The notes: a model not told the origin generated them from the sequence alone. A stretch of 64,000 bases of DNA from Belliella aquatica (GCF_014637795.1 NZ_BMFD01000007.1:62001-126000), one strand, 5' to 3'. Shown: positions 27,072-35,922, numbered from the stretch's first letter. Numbers and translations: made by a program.

Positions 27072-27194
27072 TTCAGTCAAACAATAAGCGTGTAAGATTC
27101 TTTATCTTTGGAATAGTATGGTGTTGCTTCTTAGCTCCACCTACTCTGAAAAACTTATCAGAATAATCTGGATTTTCTTAAAAACTTTAGCTTC

Positions 27195-27794
27195 ATGATG
27201 TACTTTGTTTTGGTTTTTCTTTGGGTTATTTTCTATGCCTCGCATAGCATACTCGCGAGTCTCAAGATAAAAAGAAAAATCCAAGGAATCATGGGTAAGG
27301 CCTATAAATGGTATCGCTTGATCTACAGTTTGATTTCAATAGGCTTTATTTTCTTTATTTTCCTCTATGCAGGAAGCCTCCAAAAGCTGATGATTTTCCA
27401 GCAATCCCCAAGTCTGTTGTACCTAGGATATTTGACTGCGGGATTAGGAACTATTATAATTGTCAGGTCTTTGAAGTATTTCAGCGGGGCTAAATTCATC
27501 GGATTGATTCCCCATAATAATTTGGAAGGAGAAAAAGAGGAGTTGGTTACTTCAGGGATTTACAAATACATCAGACATCCTATCTATACTGGCCTGATAG
27601 GGATTTTTATCGGATATTTTCTATTCAACCCCAATGCTGCATCTATGATCCATTTGATCGCATTGTTAGCATATCTTCCTTTTGGGATATTTTATGAAGA
27701 GAAAAAGTTAATTGAGCTATATGGTCAGGAATACCTTGATTACAAAAAACACATTCCTGCGCTATTCCCGAAAACAACAAAGGCAGCTAAATAA
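27195..27794 (+). CDS. Isoprenylcysteine methyltransferase-type membrane enzyme (PEMT/ICMT family)
   Basis: The 199-residue protein has about five membrane helices and, near the C-terminus, the family motif. This is TSGIYKYIRHPIYTG followed by EEKKLIELYGQEYLDYKKHIPALFP, which forms the SAM and lipid-substrate site of ICMT/PEMT methyltransferases. Bacterial members act on lipids or small hydrophobic amines; the substrate is not predictable. It is divergent from the dehydrogenase/deoC operon and ends inside a terminator hairpin. Confidence 0.8.
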   Translation: MMYFVLVFLWVIFYASHSILASLKIKRKIQGIMGKAYKWYRLIYSLISIGFIFFIFLYAGSLQKLMIFQQSPSLLYLGYLTAGLGTIIIVRSLKYFSGAKFIGLIPHNNLEGEKEELVTSGIYKYIRHPIYTGLIGIFIGYFLFNPNAASMIHLIALLAYLPFGIFYEEKKLIELYGQEYLDYKKHIPALFPKTTKAAK

Positions 27795-27804
27795 GCTGCC
27801 TTTG
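27779..27804. terminator. Bidirectional terminator overlapping a stop codon
   Basis: Perfect AAAGGCAGCT/AGCTGCCTTT arms with a 5-base loop contain the TAA of the methyltransferase gene. T-rich tracts on both sides let it serve the plus-strand gene and the convergent FKBP operon. Confidence 0.7.
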
Positions 27805-27825
27805 TTCATTATATAATTGATTTCC

Positions 27826-28377
27826 TTAATCTATTCCTCGGAAATCTATATCAAATCTAAGGATAGAGTTTGTTGGTATATTTTCTCTAACATCATCTCT
27901 GTAAGCTAATGGAGAAGGAATTATCAATACTGCTTTGGCGCCTGGCCTCAATCTTCTAAACCCGAAATTAAATCCTTGGATTGTATTCCCTGCTACACCT
28001 GGAGCTGGAATTGTGAATACGAGAGGAGTGTAATCTCTAGACTCTTGAAAGATATCGTTTTCCCTTGCTACAGCTTCAAAACTTGTGTCAAAAACAGAAC
28101 CATCTAATAAACTCCCGATATAATCTGTATATACAACTGTATTGGAAACAGGTCTTGTTCCTTCACCTTCTTCTTGAACTATTATGATAACTCCAGAGGG
28201 ATCATGAATTCTATAAAGACTGTCTATCGGCGTATTAGCTAGATATGTATCAATTTTGGCTCTATCTATCGCCATGTTAGCTTCAACATTGTAAACTGGC
28301 CCACCAGTAAGTCTGGCAGCATCATCACATGAAGTAAAGAAAACAATACAACTTATCAAATAAAATAAATTTCTCAT
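27826..28377 (-). CDS. FKBP-type prolyl isomerase lipoprotein, 183 aa (third of array)
   Basis: A lipoprotein (MRNLFYLISCIVFFTSC, lipobox FTSC) with a C-terminal FKBP domain: VVYTDYIGSLLDGSVFDTS, VAGNTIQGFNFGFRRLRPGAKAVLIIPSPLAYRDD, and NSILRFDIDF. Of the usual FKBP pocket residues, Asp (VFDTS) and Tyr (LAYR) are kept, but the pocket Trp is Phe (IQGF). It may be weakly active or act mainly as a chaperone. It lies 3 bases downstream of the second paralogue, at the end of the operon. Confidence 0.82.
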   Translation of the reverse strand: MRNLFYLISCIVFFTSCDDAARLTGGPVYNVEANMAIDRAKIDTYLANTPIDSLYRIHDPSGVIIIVQEEGEGTRPVSNTVVYTDYIGSLLDGSVFDTSFEAVARENDIFQESRDYTPLVFTIPAPGVAGNTIQGFNFGFRRLRPGAKAVLIIPSPLAYRDDVRENIPTNSILRFDIDFRGID

Positions 28378-28380
28378 AGC

Positions 28381-28929
28381 TTAATCTCCAGAATCTTCTC
28401 CTTCTGTCTCTTTTGATAATAAATCTAATTCAAATATCAACGGTGTATTTGGTCGAATATTTCCCTGACCTGATGCACCATATGCATAAATAGACGGTAT
28501 AAAAGCAATCATTCTATCACCATAATCCATTTTAGAAATGGCATAATCGAACCCAAGAACAACTGATCCTACATCGTGAATGTATTCAAATGGTTGGTAG
28601 TTTCTTCTTGGATCAAAAATACCAACTTCTCTTGCGATAGAGTCGATAGAAGTATCAAAGACTAAGTTATTAACCAATCTCCCAACATAATCAACCTTGA
28701 TTGTGTCTAAAGCTTGAGGCTTTACATCAGATCCAGACTCTTCTAACCAAATAAATATAAAACCCAAGGCTGGCTCCCTCTCTACTCTTACTCCAACTAT
28801 ATCATTTGCTGTGATGTATTCTTCGAAAGCTACTCTCTCCCGCTCACGAAGTACCTCTGCATTTTCTGATTCTGAAACACAGCTTATCAGTGCTAAGCAA
28901 CATAATAATCCTAAGCCAAATCTTTTCAT
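28381..28929 (-). CDS. FKBP-type prolyl isomerase lipoprotein, 182 aa (second of array)
   Basis: The lipoprotein signal is MKRFGLGLLCCLALISC. The C-terminal FKBP-like domain reads IKVDYVGRLVNNLVFDTS, VVLGFDYAISKMDYGDRMIAFIPSIYAYGASGQG and NTPLIFELDLL. The pocket Trp is Phe (VLGF), as in the third paralogue. It would face the periplasm from the inner or outer membrane. Ten bases separate it from the larger FKBP gene upstream. Confidence 0.8.
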   Translation of the reverse strand: MKRFGLGLLCCLALISCVSESENAEVLRERERVAFEEYITANDIVGVRVEREPALGFIFIWLEESGSDVKPQALDTIKVDYVGRLVNNLVFDTSIDSIAREVGIFDPRRNYQPFEYIHDVGSVVLGFDYAISKMDYGDRMIAFIPSIYAYGASGQGNIRPNTPLIFELDLLSKETEGEDSGD

Positions 28930-28938
28930 ATATTCAAA

Positions 28939-29877
28939 TTATTTTACGTCTGTCACTTCTACGTCAAAGACTAATACAGAGTTTGGCTTGATGACTGCGC
29001 CAGAACCTCTTTCTCCGTAAGCCAATGTAGAAGGAATAAGGAATTTAGCTTTTGAACCTTTTTTCAACATCGCAAGACCTTCATCCCATCCTGGAATTAC
29101 ACGACCCATACCTACTTCTACGTCAAGTGGTGCATAACCATCCATTTGATCTCTTTGCTCACTGAATACGCCAGCTTCCTGTGCTTTTTCTTTGATACTT
29201 GTGTCAAATACAGTTCCGTCTAACAAGTAACCTGCATAATGCACTGATGCTACCTGACCAGTTGCAATTTGATCTCCTGTACCTTCTTCTTCTATGACGT
29301 AAAATAGACCCGATTCCGTCCTGGTTGCATTCAAATTATTTGCAGCAACATACTCTTCAATGATTTTCACATCTTCTTCAAGTTGCTTTACAGACAATTC
29401 AGCTTGCTTCTTCATTTGTGCTTCTTGTAAAGAAGTAAAATATTCTTGAACACCTTGTTCATCCAATACGTCAAATACACCGATTTGAACTTTTACTTCA
29501 CCATTCTCTCCGATAAATGGTGGAGAATTGAACTCACCAAAAATCTTTACAGCAGGAGCCTGGAAAACGATGCTATCGCCTTTTCTCAATCCAATTAGGA
29601 TTTCCTGAATCCCAAGAGTTGTCTCCAGAGAATCATCATAAATAAAATACTGGGGAGCCATTTGCTCGTATGTAGAAATGAAAGTGGAATCATCTTCTGT
29701 TTGTACGATCAAATTATATAATACATATTCCCCATTCTTTGGACTTTCTTTACCTTCTTTGATGTAGGTATATTCGATTCCATCAGTTGTCGTTTTTTTC
29801 GTTTTAGTACAAGAAACCATTCCGATTGCCAATGCAAAAACGACGGTTGATAATAGAAGATTTTTAATTTTTTTCAT
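28939..29877 (-). CDS. FKBP-type prolyl isomerase lipoprotein, 312 aa (first of array)
   Basis: Translation starts at ATG 29877 (MKKIKNLLLSTVVFALAIGMVSC, lipobox MVSC). A region of about 110 residues precedes a Gln/Glu-rich helix, then a complete FKBP domain with VASVHYAGYLLDGTVFDTS, VIPGWDEGLAMLKKGSKAKFLIP, STLAYGERGSG and LVFDVEV. All pocket residues including Trp are present, so it should be an active periplasmic prolyl isomerase. The start overlaps the DHH phosphoesterase gene by 14 bases. DHH-FKBP order next to ndk recalls the gldI neighbourhood of Flavobacteriia; this is from memory and not a proof of a gliding role. Confidence 0.85.
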   Translation of the reverse strand: MKKIKNLLLSTVVFALAIGMVSCTKTKKTTTDGIEYTYIKEGKESPKNGEYVLYNLIVQTEDDSTFISTYEQMAPQYFIYDDSLETTLGIQEILIGLRKGDSIVFQAPAVKIFGEFNSPPFIGENGEVKVQIGVFDVLDEQGVQEYFTSLQEAQMKKQAELSVKQLEEDVKIIEEYVAANNLNATRTESGLFYVIEEEGTGDQIATGQVASVHYAGYLLDGTVFDTSIKEKAQEAGVFSEQRDQMDGYAPLDVEVGMGRVIPGWDEGLAMLKKGSKAKFLIPSTLAYGERGSGAVIKPNSVLVFDVEVTDVK

Positions 29878-30904
29878 GGATAAGTTCAAGTTGTTTGAAT
29901 AAGGTGTTATAATTTTCTTTAATTAATTTTTCAAATTTCTCTGTTGTTTCGCTCAAAGTCAAGTCCGATTTTCCGCCAGAGGCATTTTTATGTCCTCCAC
30001 CATTAAAATGTTCTTGAGCAAATTTATTGACAGCCACTTCTTCTGTCGATCGGAAGGAAATTTTAATCCCATCTTCTCTCTCCGTAAATAGTGCTGCTAT
30101 TTTTATTCCTCCAATTGAAAGGGCATAATTGACCAAACCTTCGGTATCACCTGTTTGAGAAGAATACTTGCGTAAATCCTTCTTGCTGATCGCAAAATAA
30201 GCCGTTTTCAACTCTTCATTGATAACCAATCTTCTTGATATCGCAAAGCCAATGAATTTCAATCTATTGACGCTGTTGGTATCATAGATCAGTTTGGAGA
30301 TTTTAGAATTATCTGCACCTAGCTCAATGAGTTCAGCGGTGATCAAATGCACATTTTTGGTGGTATTAGGATGCCTAAAGCCTCCGGTATCTGTCATGAT
30401 GCCCGCATAGAGACAATCTGCAATATCTGAATCCAACAAACCTTTGTCCCCTACTTTTTCAATCAATTCATAGATCAATTCACAAGTGGCAGCAGCCTCT
30501 GTACTCCAATATCGGAAAGCACAGAAATCTTTTGGATCTTGATGATGGTCAATATTTACTTTGTAGGCTTTGGATTCTTTGACATAATCTTGCATAGACT
30601 GAAGCCTACTCAAACAAGAAAAATCAAGACAAAAAATGATTTCAGCTTCCTGAATTTTTTTTATTGCGATTTCTTGAACGCTCTTATCTTCAAAATTGAT
30701 TACATCTTCATTTCCTTTCATCCAATGCAGGAAGGAAGGATAATCAGAAGGGGTAATCACAGTTACCTCGTGGCCCTTTTTGATTAAGTAGTTAGCCAAT
30801 CCCAAGGAAGATCCCAAGGCGTCTGCATCGGGCTTATGATGGGTGGTAATTACTACTTTGGCTGGGGAGGCGATTTTATTTTTAAATAACTCGAATGCTT
30901 GCAT
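29864..30904 (-). CDS. nrnA: DHH family phosphoesterase (NrnA-like oligoribonuclease/pAp phosphatase)
   Basis: The 346-residue protein begins at ATG 30904. It has the DHH family motifs in order: ITTHHKPDADALGSSLGLA (residues about 19-37), CLDFS, NIDHHQDP (the DHH motif), GIMTDTGGFRHP and, near the end, FNGGGHKNASGG (DHHA1 domain). NrnA proteins degrade short RNA oligonucleotides and 3'-phosphoadenosine-5'-phosphate. It is the first gene of the operon with three FKBP lipoproteins and is divergent from ndk. A longer frame to 30994 is not needed for the domain. Confidence 0.85.
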   Translation of the reverse strand: MQAFELFKNKIASPAKVVITTHHKPDADALGSSLGLANYLIKKGHEVTVITPSDYPSFLHWMKGNEDVINFEDKSVQEIAIKKIQEAEIIFCLDFSCLSRLQSMQDYVKESKAYKVNIDHHQDPKDFCAFRYWSTEAAATCELIYELIEKVGDKGLLDSDIADCLYAGIMTDTGGFRHPNTTKNVHLITAELIELGADNSKISKLIYDTNSVNRLKFIGFAISRRLVINEELKTAYFAISKKDLRKYSSQTGDTEGLVNYALSIGGIKIAALFTEREDGIKISFRSTEEVAVNKFAQEHFNGGGHKNASGGKSDLTLSETTEKFEKLIKENYNTLFKQLELIHEKN

Positions 30905-31051
30905 TATAAAGCTTTTGTTACTGCTCTTTTTAGAACACAGTCCGCAAAGGTCAGGATAATTTTCCGAAAATCCCAATATCCCTAAGCTCCTCAAAACAAA
31001 AGAGATAACAGAGATTTCACATGCAACATTCGGAACTTCATTTATTTCCCG

Positions 31052-31059
31052 TATTTTTG
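31052..31059 (+). promoter_or_regulatory. -7 promoter element for ndk
   Basis: TATTTTTG fits TAnnTTTG and lies 35 bases before the ndk ATG. No convincing -33 TTTG was found at the expected distance. Confidence 0.4.
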
Positions 31060-31094
31060 CACCCTAATTCTAAAAACGATATAAATCTATCAAT

Positions 31095-31517
31095 ATGGCA
31101 ACTAACAGAACTTTCACAATGATCAAGCCTGATGCTTTTGGCGCGGGTAATTCAGGTGCAATTTTAAAAATGATCGAAGAAGCAGGTTTCAAGGTAGTAG
31201 CAATGAAAGCTACAAAATTAACTCCTGAATTGGCTGGTAAATTTTACGAAGTACATCAAGCTAGACCTTTCTACGCTGACCTTTGTGCTTACATGTCTTC
31301 AGGTCCTATCTTCGCTGCAATCTTAGAAAAAGAAAATGCAGTAGAAGACTTCCGTAAATTGATCGGTGCGACCAATCCTGCTGATGCAGCGGAAGGAACA
31401 ATCAGAAAAATCTTCGCTAAATCTATCGAAGCAAATGCGGTTCACGGTTCTGACTCTGACGAAAATGCAGCAATCGAAGGTAATTTCTTTTTCAGCCAAG
31501 CTGAGAGAGTGCTTTAA
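31095..31517 (+). CDS. ndk: Nucleoside diphosphate kinase
   Basis: The 140-residue enzyme transfers the gamma-phosphate of NTPs to NDPs through a phosphohistidine. The catalytic His117 is in NAVHGSDS, and N-terminal [11 protein letters not shown] plus GTIRKIFA are family signatures. Length is typical for bacterial Ndk; the C-terminus ([11 protein letters not shown]) is intact. It is a single-gene transcript with a promoter element and a terminator. Confidence 0.96.
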   Translation: MATNRTFTMIKPDAFGAGNSGAILKMIEEAGFKVVAMKATKLTPELAGKFYEVHQARPFYADLCAYMSSGPIFAAILEKENAVEDFRKLIGATNPADAAEGTIRKIFAKSIEANAVHGSDSDENAAIEGNFFFSQAERVL

Positions 31518-31538
31518 TCATAAAGATAAAAAAAATAG

Positions 31539-31573
31539 AAAAGCCCATTTCCTGAAGGAGATGGGCTTTTTTA
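31539..31573 (+). terminator. Rho-independent terminator of ndk
   Basis: AAAGCCCATTTCC ... GGAGATGGGCTTTTTT forms a stem with one mismatch-rich tip, followed by six T, starting 22 bases after the stop codon. Confidence 0.85.
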
Positions 31574-31717
31574 TTGATGAATATTTTAATTAAAGAATGA
31601 AATAAGTAAGCTATACAGTAGATTTTTAAAAATGATTATTACCTCAACTTATTCTTGCTGTTAAAATCGATATTTTTATAAATTTTAATTAACTTTAAGG
31701 ATTAGCTTTTAAACACA

Positions 31718-32827
31718 ATGCGGCAAAAAAATATCATTTTCCTTTTTATCCTTTTAACTTCAACTATCTCTTGTGAACAAAAATCTGAAATCAAAGCACC
31801 AGTTTTTGAAGAAACAAAAACAATTGATATTTCTGAAGCCATAGGAGGCTATAACAAACATTATCTTCTTTCTGAAGAAAATCTGTTATATGGTTTCAAC
31901 CAACTCTCATCCCAATTAGATTTATTTAACTGGGAAGATGGTGCTTTTATAAGGACTATTCCCTTACCAGATGTTCCTGAAGCCTATGAATTTTCCTTGT
32001 CAGAAGTGCTGCCAATATCAAAAGATTCTGTTTTATTCATAGATTTTTTTGGTAAAATACTTTTGTCGGATTCAGACAGTGACTTTATAAAGGCTTTTAA
32101 TCTTAACGACTATTTACCAGAAGGATACGAGTTTTTCTTTGGAAACAATTCTCAAAATCTGATTCATAAAAATGGAAATCTAATTTTTAGAATTCATCAA
32201 AGTGCCTTTTCTCCAAAAGAACAAGCCTATTATGATGGGAAGATTTTGGCAAAGCTTAATTTAAAAACCCTCGATGAAGCAACCATATTTGGTGAATATC
32301 CAGATAGTTATAAGATTAAAAATGGTAAGTTTTTCTTTAACAATACTAAACTAGGAATTGATTATGCTTTGCATTCAGATACTGAAATATTAATCTCTTT
32401 CAGAAATGAAGATTCAATTCAAAGTTCTAGTGTCGACAAAAATAATTGGTTTGATGCCAAATCATCATTTTTAAAAAGTCCAACACCTTTAGATGTTAAT
32501 CAAAGCATCAACCAAATAGAATGGATGGTCAAAGAAGGCTATTATCATGACATCATTACAGACAATTACAATGAAGTTATCTATCGAATCTGTGTTTTAT
32601 CTCAAGATTTGACTGATTTAGACGGCAAAAGGAACAGTGCTGCTACTAGAGAATTCTCTATTCAAAAGTTTGATGCAAACTTTAACTTGCTTGGAGAAAC
32701 CCTATTTAACTCAATTTTAGCTGAGTACTCATTTTTGGCCAGAATTTTAACAAATGACGGGCTCTATTTAGGTGTTTTAGATACCCCTGAGGAAGATATG
32801 GTTTTTAGAAAAGTGAGTTTCAATTAA
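31718..32827 (+). CDS. DUF4221-like lipoprotein (beta-propeller type)
   Basis: The 369-residue protein has a lipoprotein signal (ILLTSTISC). The mature region has repeated strand pairs such as KDSVLFIDFFGKIL, GNLIFRIH and DGLYLGVLDTPEED, consistent with a beta-propeller. The overall layout resembles DUF4221 lipoproteins of Cyclobacteriaceae; I cannot confirm the family without a search. The function of that family is unknown. It stands alone and has a strong terminator. Confidence 0.6.
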   Translation: MRQKNIIFLFILLTSTISCEQKSEIKAPVFEETKTIDISEAIGGYNKHYLLSEENLLYGFNQLSSQLDLFNWEDGAFIRTIPLPDVPEAYEFSLSEVLPISKDSVLFIDFFGKILLSDSDSDFIKAFNLNDYLPEGYEFFFGNNSQNLIHKNGNLIFRIHQSAFSPKEQAYYDGKILAKLNLKTLDEATIFGEYPDSYKIKNGKFFFNNTKLGIDYALHSDTEILISFRNEDSIQSSSVDKNNWFDAKSSFLKSPTPLDVNQSINQIEWMVKEGYYHDIITDNYNEVIYRICVLSQDLTDLDGKRNSAATREFSIQKFDANFNLLGETLFNSILAEYSFLARILTNDGLYLGVLDTPEEDMVFRKVSFN

Positions 32828-32843
32828 AAAATAATAATATAAT

Positions 32844-32884
32844 CAAAAAGCCCAGCTTCTAAATCAGAAGCTGGACTTTTTTTT
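32844..32884 (+). terminator. Rho-independent terminator of the DUF4221-like gene
   Basis: AAGCCCAGCTTCT and AGAAGCTGGACTT arms with a 5-base loop are followed by eight T, 17 bases past the stop codon. Confidence 0.85.
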
Positions 32885-32914
32885 AATGAATTTTATTTAA
32901 TGTGAAAACTAAGA

Positions 32915-32990
32915 GATGTCAGGGCTACGCCCCTTATATTAATTATTAGACCTTATTTTCTACGAAGATTGCAGGGCTGACGCCCCTTTT
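32915..32990. repeat. Paired 'GGGCT..GCCCC' palindromic repeat, copy 2
   Basis: Same two-part element as at 15584-15661: CAGGGCTACGCCCCT, a spacer ending TTTTCTACGAAGATT, then CAGGGCTGACGCCCCT. It lies in the same orientation and ends 4 bases before the stop codon of the minus-strand gene at 32994. Confidence 0.7.
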
Positions 32991-32993
32991 TAT

Positions 32994-33236
32994 TCACAAC
33001 CCTTTTAACCACTTACTAAATTGTTTTTCGACTTCAGATTGAGGAATAAGTTGATTTGGATCTTCACTTTCTTGATAACTTATCTCTAATTCATTTTTTT
33101 CTTGAGCAGACAAACCTGATAGAAGCTCTCCTTGTGTATTTAAACTTAATCGTTGAATTAGGTGATAATAAGAATTCAGCTCCCTTTCATTCTCAATACC
33201 TTCAATCAATAAATGAAACTTTTCTTTTGTGTTCAT
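32994..33236 (-). CDS. Putative orphan antitoxin, 80 aa
   Basis: The 80-residue protein (MNTKEKFHLLIEGIENERELN...) ends with a SYQESEDPNQLIPQSEVEKQFSKWLKGL segment. The pattern 'E-SEDP..LIP..EV..Q..KWL' is common at the C-terminus of antitoxins paired with RelE/ParE toxins. No toxin follows: the palindromic repeat at 32915-32990 begins directly after the stop. It is therefore a candidate orphan antitoxin whose toxin was lost. The family link is tentative. Confidence 0.5.
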   Translation of the reverse strand: MNTKEKFHLLIEGIENERELNSYYHLIQRLSLNTQGELLSGLSAQEKNELEISYQESEDPNQLIPQSEVEKQFSKWLKGL

Positions 33237-33294
33237 CTTCTTATGTTTTTCTCAAAGTTCACTCCTATAAATATAAGACAAGATTCAAATAAAT

Positions 33295-34818
33295 TCAATT
33301 ATCATCCTCGTCAAAGTCGTCTTCATCGGGGGCGCCCATGTCAAACATAGAACTGAATAGGTCTTTGAATTGCATGCCTGTGTCCAGAAGCTTCTTGCTC
33401 AACTGACTGTATTCTGCCAATCCATGAAGTGCAAATTCCATAAAGAATTCTTTCTCTTTTTCAGGAAGTCCTTTGATGGTTGCCGTGATGATATCCTCTA
33501 AGCCTGGCACTTTGTGCAATTCTGATTTATATTCCTTGTCAGATTGTGATGCCAAGACATCCAAGGAATTTCCCTCTCCAAACCAAGATAATGGCAACAC
33601 ATAAGGATTACCCTCTTTGTCTTTTTTCTTTTGTTCGGGTGAAGGGAAATAATCCACAAATAAGGTTCTGATGGCTTTTCCTATCAAGTTGTAAGCGACC
33701 AAACCTGCGCCTTCTTGCTCTCCTTCATAAACCAATTCTACTTTTCCGGTAATGGCAGGAATAACACCAATCAAATCTGAAATCCGAACAACTGTATTTT
33801 CTTCTTTATTTTTATAGAGTCTTCTTTCAGCAGCTGAAATTAAGTTTTCGTAAGCCGAGATCGTCAACCTTGCCGAAACCCCACTTTTCTCATCTACATA
33901 CTCACTATGTCTTGCCTCTATCGCAATCTGCTCTATCAAATCCTTCATTAATTCAGGGACATGGATTTTGTCCAAAGGCTTCCCGTCTAGCTTGGCTTCT
34001 TGGGCAGTAATTTGCTTCCCGATTTCAATGGTCTTTGGATAATGGGTGATAATCTGACTTTCTATCCTATCTTTCAATGGTGTCACGATAGATCCTCTAT
34101 TGGTATAATCCTCCGGATTCGCAGTGAAGACAAACTGAATATCCAATGGCAGCCTCAATTTAAATCCCCTGATCTGAATATCTCCTTCTTGCAAAATATT
34201 AAAAAGTGCAACCTGAATTCTCGCTTGTAAATCAGGAAGTTCGTTGATCACGAAAATCGATCTGTGCGATCGTGGTACCAATCCATAATGAATTACCCGT
34301 TCGTCATTGTATGAAAGCTTCATGGTCGCAGCTTTGATCGGATCTACATCACCGATCAAATCGGCGACTGAAACATCTGGCGTGGCCAATTTTTCAGTAT
34401 AGCGATCTGCTCGATGCCACCACCCGATTGGCGTATGATCCCCTTTCGCTTCTATCAATGCTAACGAAGAAGCTGAAAGAGGCGCAAGTGGATCGTCATT
34501 CAATTCGGACCCTTCTATCACGGGTACAAATTCGTCCAATAAAAAAGTCATCATCCTGGCAATTCTAGTTTTTGCCTGACCTCTCAAGCCAAGCAAATTG
34601 ATATTGTGTCTAGAGAGAATGGCTCTTTCAATATCAGGAATTACCGTATCCTCGTAGCCCCAAATTCCCTCAAAGACATTTTCGCCCTTTTGGATTTTTG
34701 AGATCAAGTTTTGTCTGAGTTCTTCTTTGATAGACTTGGGTTCATAGCCAGCGGCTTTCAGTTCTCCCAAGGTTTTTATTTTCAGTAATTCTTTAGCAGT
34801 CAATTTATTGTACTCCAT
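33295..34818 (-). CDS. MoxR/Mg-chelatase ChlI-type AAA+ ATPase
   Basis: The 507-residue protein has an AAA+ core with LLGLRGQAKTRIARMM (Walker A-like, about residue 75), IFVINELPDL (Walker B) and VFTANPEDYTNRG (sensor 1 region). This is the arrangement of magnesium-chelatase I/MoxR ATPases. A long C-terminal helical part ends in an acidic tail (MGAPDEDDFDEDD). Such ATPases remodel or insert metal into partner proteins, usually with a vWA protein. The vWA gene is 3 bases upstream in the same operon. No chlorophyll or cobalamin gene is near. Confidence 0.82.
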   Translation of the reverse strand: MEYNKLTAKELLKIKTLGELKAAGYEPKSIKEELRQNLISKIQKGENVFEGIWGYEDTVIPDIERAILSRHNINLLGLRGQAKTRIARMMTFLLDEFVPVIEGSELNDDPLAPLSASSLALIEAKGDHTPIGWWHRADRYTEKLATPDVSVADLIGDVDPIKAATMKLSYNDERVIHYGLVPRSHRSIFVINELPDLQARIQVALFNILQEGDIQIRGFKLRLPLDIQFVFTANPEDYTNRGSIVTPLKDRIESQIITHYPKTIEIGKQITAQEAKLDGKPLDKIHVPELMKDLIEQIAIEARHSEYVDEKSGVSARLTISAYENLISAAERRLYKNKEENTVVRISDLIGVIPAITGKVELVYEGEQEGAGLVAYNLIGKAIRTLFVDYFPSPEQKKKDKEGNPYVLPLSWFGEGNSLDVLASQSDKEYKSELHKVPGLEDIITATIKGLPEKEKEFFMEFALHGLAEYSQLSKKLLDTGMQFKDLFSSMFDMGAPDEDDFDEDDN

Positions 34819-34821
34819 TTT

Positions 34822-35922
34822 TTAAAATCTTTTAGTTCTGTTACGCTTATAATCTTCAAAAATCAAATCTCCGAGCCCTTTCAAGCTACTGTAATAGGCA
34901 TTTCCATTGTTCACTTTGGTGAATTCTTTGACAAACTCCTTCAGATAAGGATCCGAAGCAATCATAAATGTTGTCACGGGGATTTTTAGCTTTCGGCATT
35001 GCGCAGCTAACTTGAGCGTTTCACTCAATATCTTGCTGTCTATCCCAAAGCTATTTTTATAGTATTTGATTCCAACTTTCAGACAGGTGGGTTTGCCATC
35101 TGTGATCATGAATATTTGCTTGTTGGGATTCTTTCTCCTGCGAAGCAAATCCATGGCTAGTTCTAATCCTGCAACAGTATTGGTATGGTATGGACCAACT
35201 TGCAAATAAGGCAAATCCTTGATTTCTATTTGCCAAGCATCATTTCCAAACACAATGATATCGAGCGTGTCTTTTGGGTAGCGGGTTTTGATTAATTCTG
35301 CAAGGGCCATGGCCACTTTCTTTGCAGGGGTGATTCTGTCTTCTCCATAGAGAATCATGGAATGGGAAATGTCGATCATTAGGACAGTGGAAGTTTGCGT
35401 TCTGACTTCATTTTCCACTACTTCCAAATCATCCTCAGTCAACAAGTAATCTCCAGAAAAACCATGATTCACTTGGGCATTTCTCAAAGAATCCGTCAAA
35501 GCTATCTGATCTAAATTATCTCCGAAAGTATAAGGTCTTCTGTCGGTTCCTTTTTCATCGCCGGTTCCGGAGTGGGTAGTTTTATGCTGTCCACCTTTCG
35601 ACTTTTTCAATTTACCGAAAATTTCCTCCAAAGCTGATTTTCTGATTGATTGCTCAGCTTTGCCAGTGATTTTAAATTCACCTTTTTGATTTTCTTCGGT
35701 TAAATAGCCCTTAGACTTCAGGTCTTCAATAAAATCTCCAATACCATATTGTGGGGTAGTGAGGTTGTATTGCTTATCCAAATTGGTCAACCAACTCAAG
35801 GCTTCTGCTGCATCACCACCGGTCATGGTCACTAGTTGCAGAAAAATATTGAGCAAATTTTCAAAATTGTTTTTTTCTGGATCTTGTGGGGGTATATATT
35901 TTGTAAATCTGAATCCTTTCAT
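34822..35922 (-). CDS. von Willebrand factor A domain protein (MoxR partner)
   Basis: The 366-residue protein has an N-terminal helical region and, from about residue 175, a vWA domain. Its MIDAS motif is VLMIDISHSM (DxSxS), with later FMITDGKPT carrying the Asp of the metal site. It is followed 3 bases later by the AAA+ gene, the standard MoxR-vWA pair. There is no signal peptide, so it works in the cytosol. Confidence 0.83.
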   Translation of the reverse strand: MKGFRFTKYIPPQDPEKNNFENLLNIFLQLVTMTGGDAAEALSWLTNLDKQYNLTTPQYGIGDFIEDLKSKGYLTEENQKGEFKITGKAEQSIRKSALEEIFGKLKKSKGGQHKTTHSGTGDEKGTDRRPYTFGDNLDQIALTDSLRNAQVNHGFSGDYLLTEDDLEVVENEVRTQTSTVLMIDISHSMILYGEDRITPAKKVAMALAELIKTRYPKDTLDIIVFGNDAWQIEIKDLPYLQVGPYHTNTVAGLELAMDLLRRRKNPNKQIFMITDGKPTCLKVGIKYYKNSFGIDSKILSETLKLAAQCRKLKIPVTTFMIASDPYLKEFVKEFTKVNNGNAYYSSLKGLGDLIFEDYKRNRTKRF

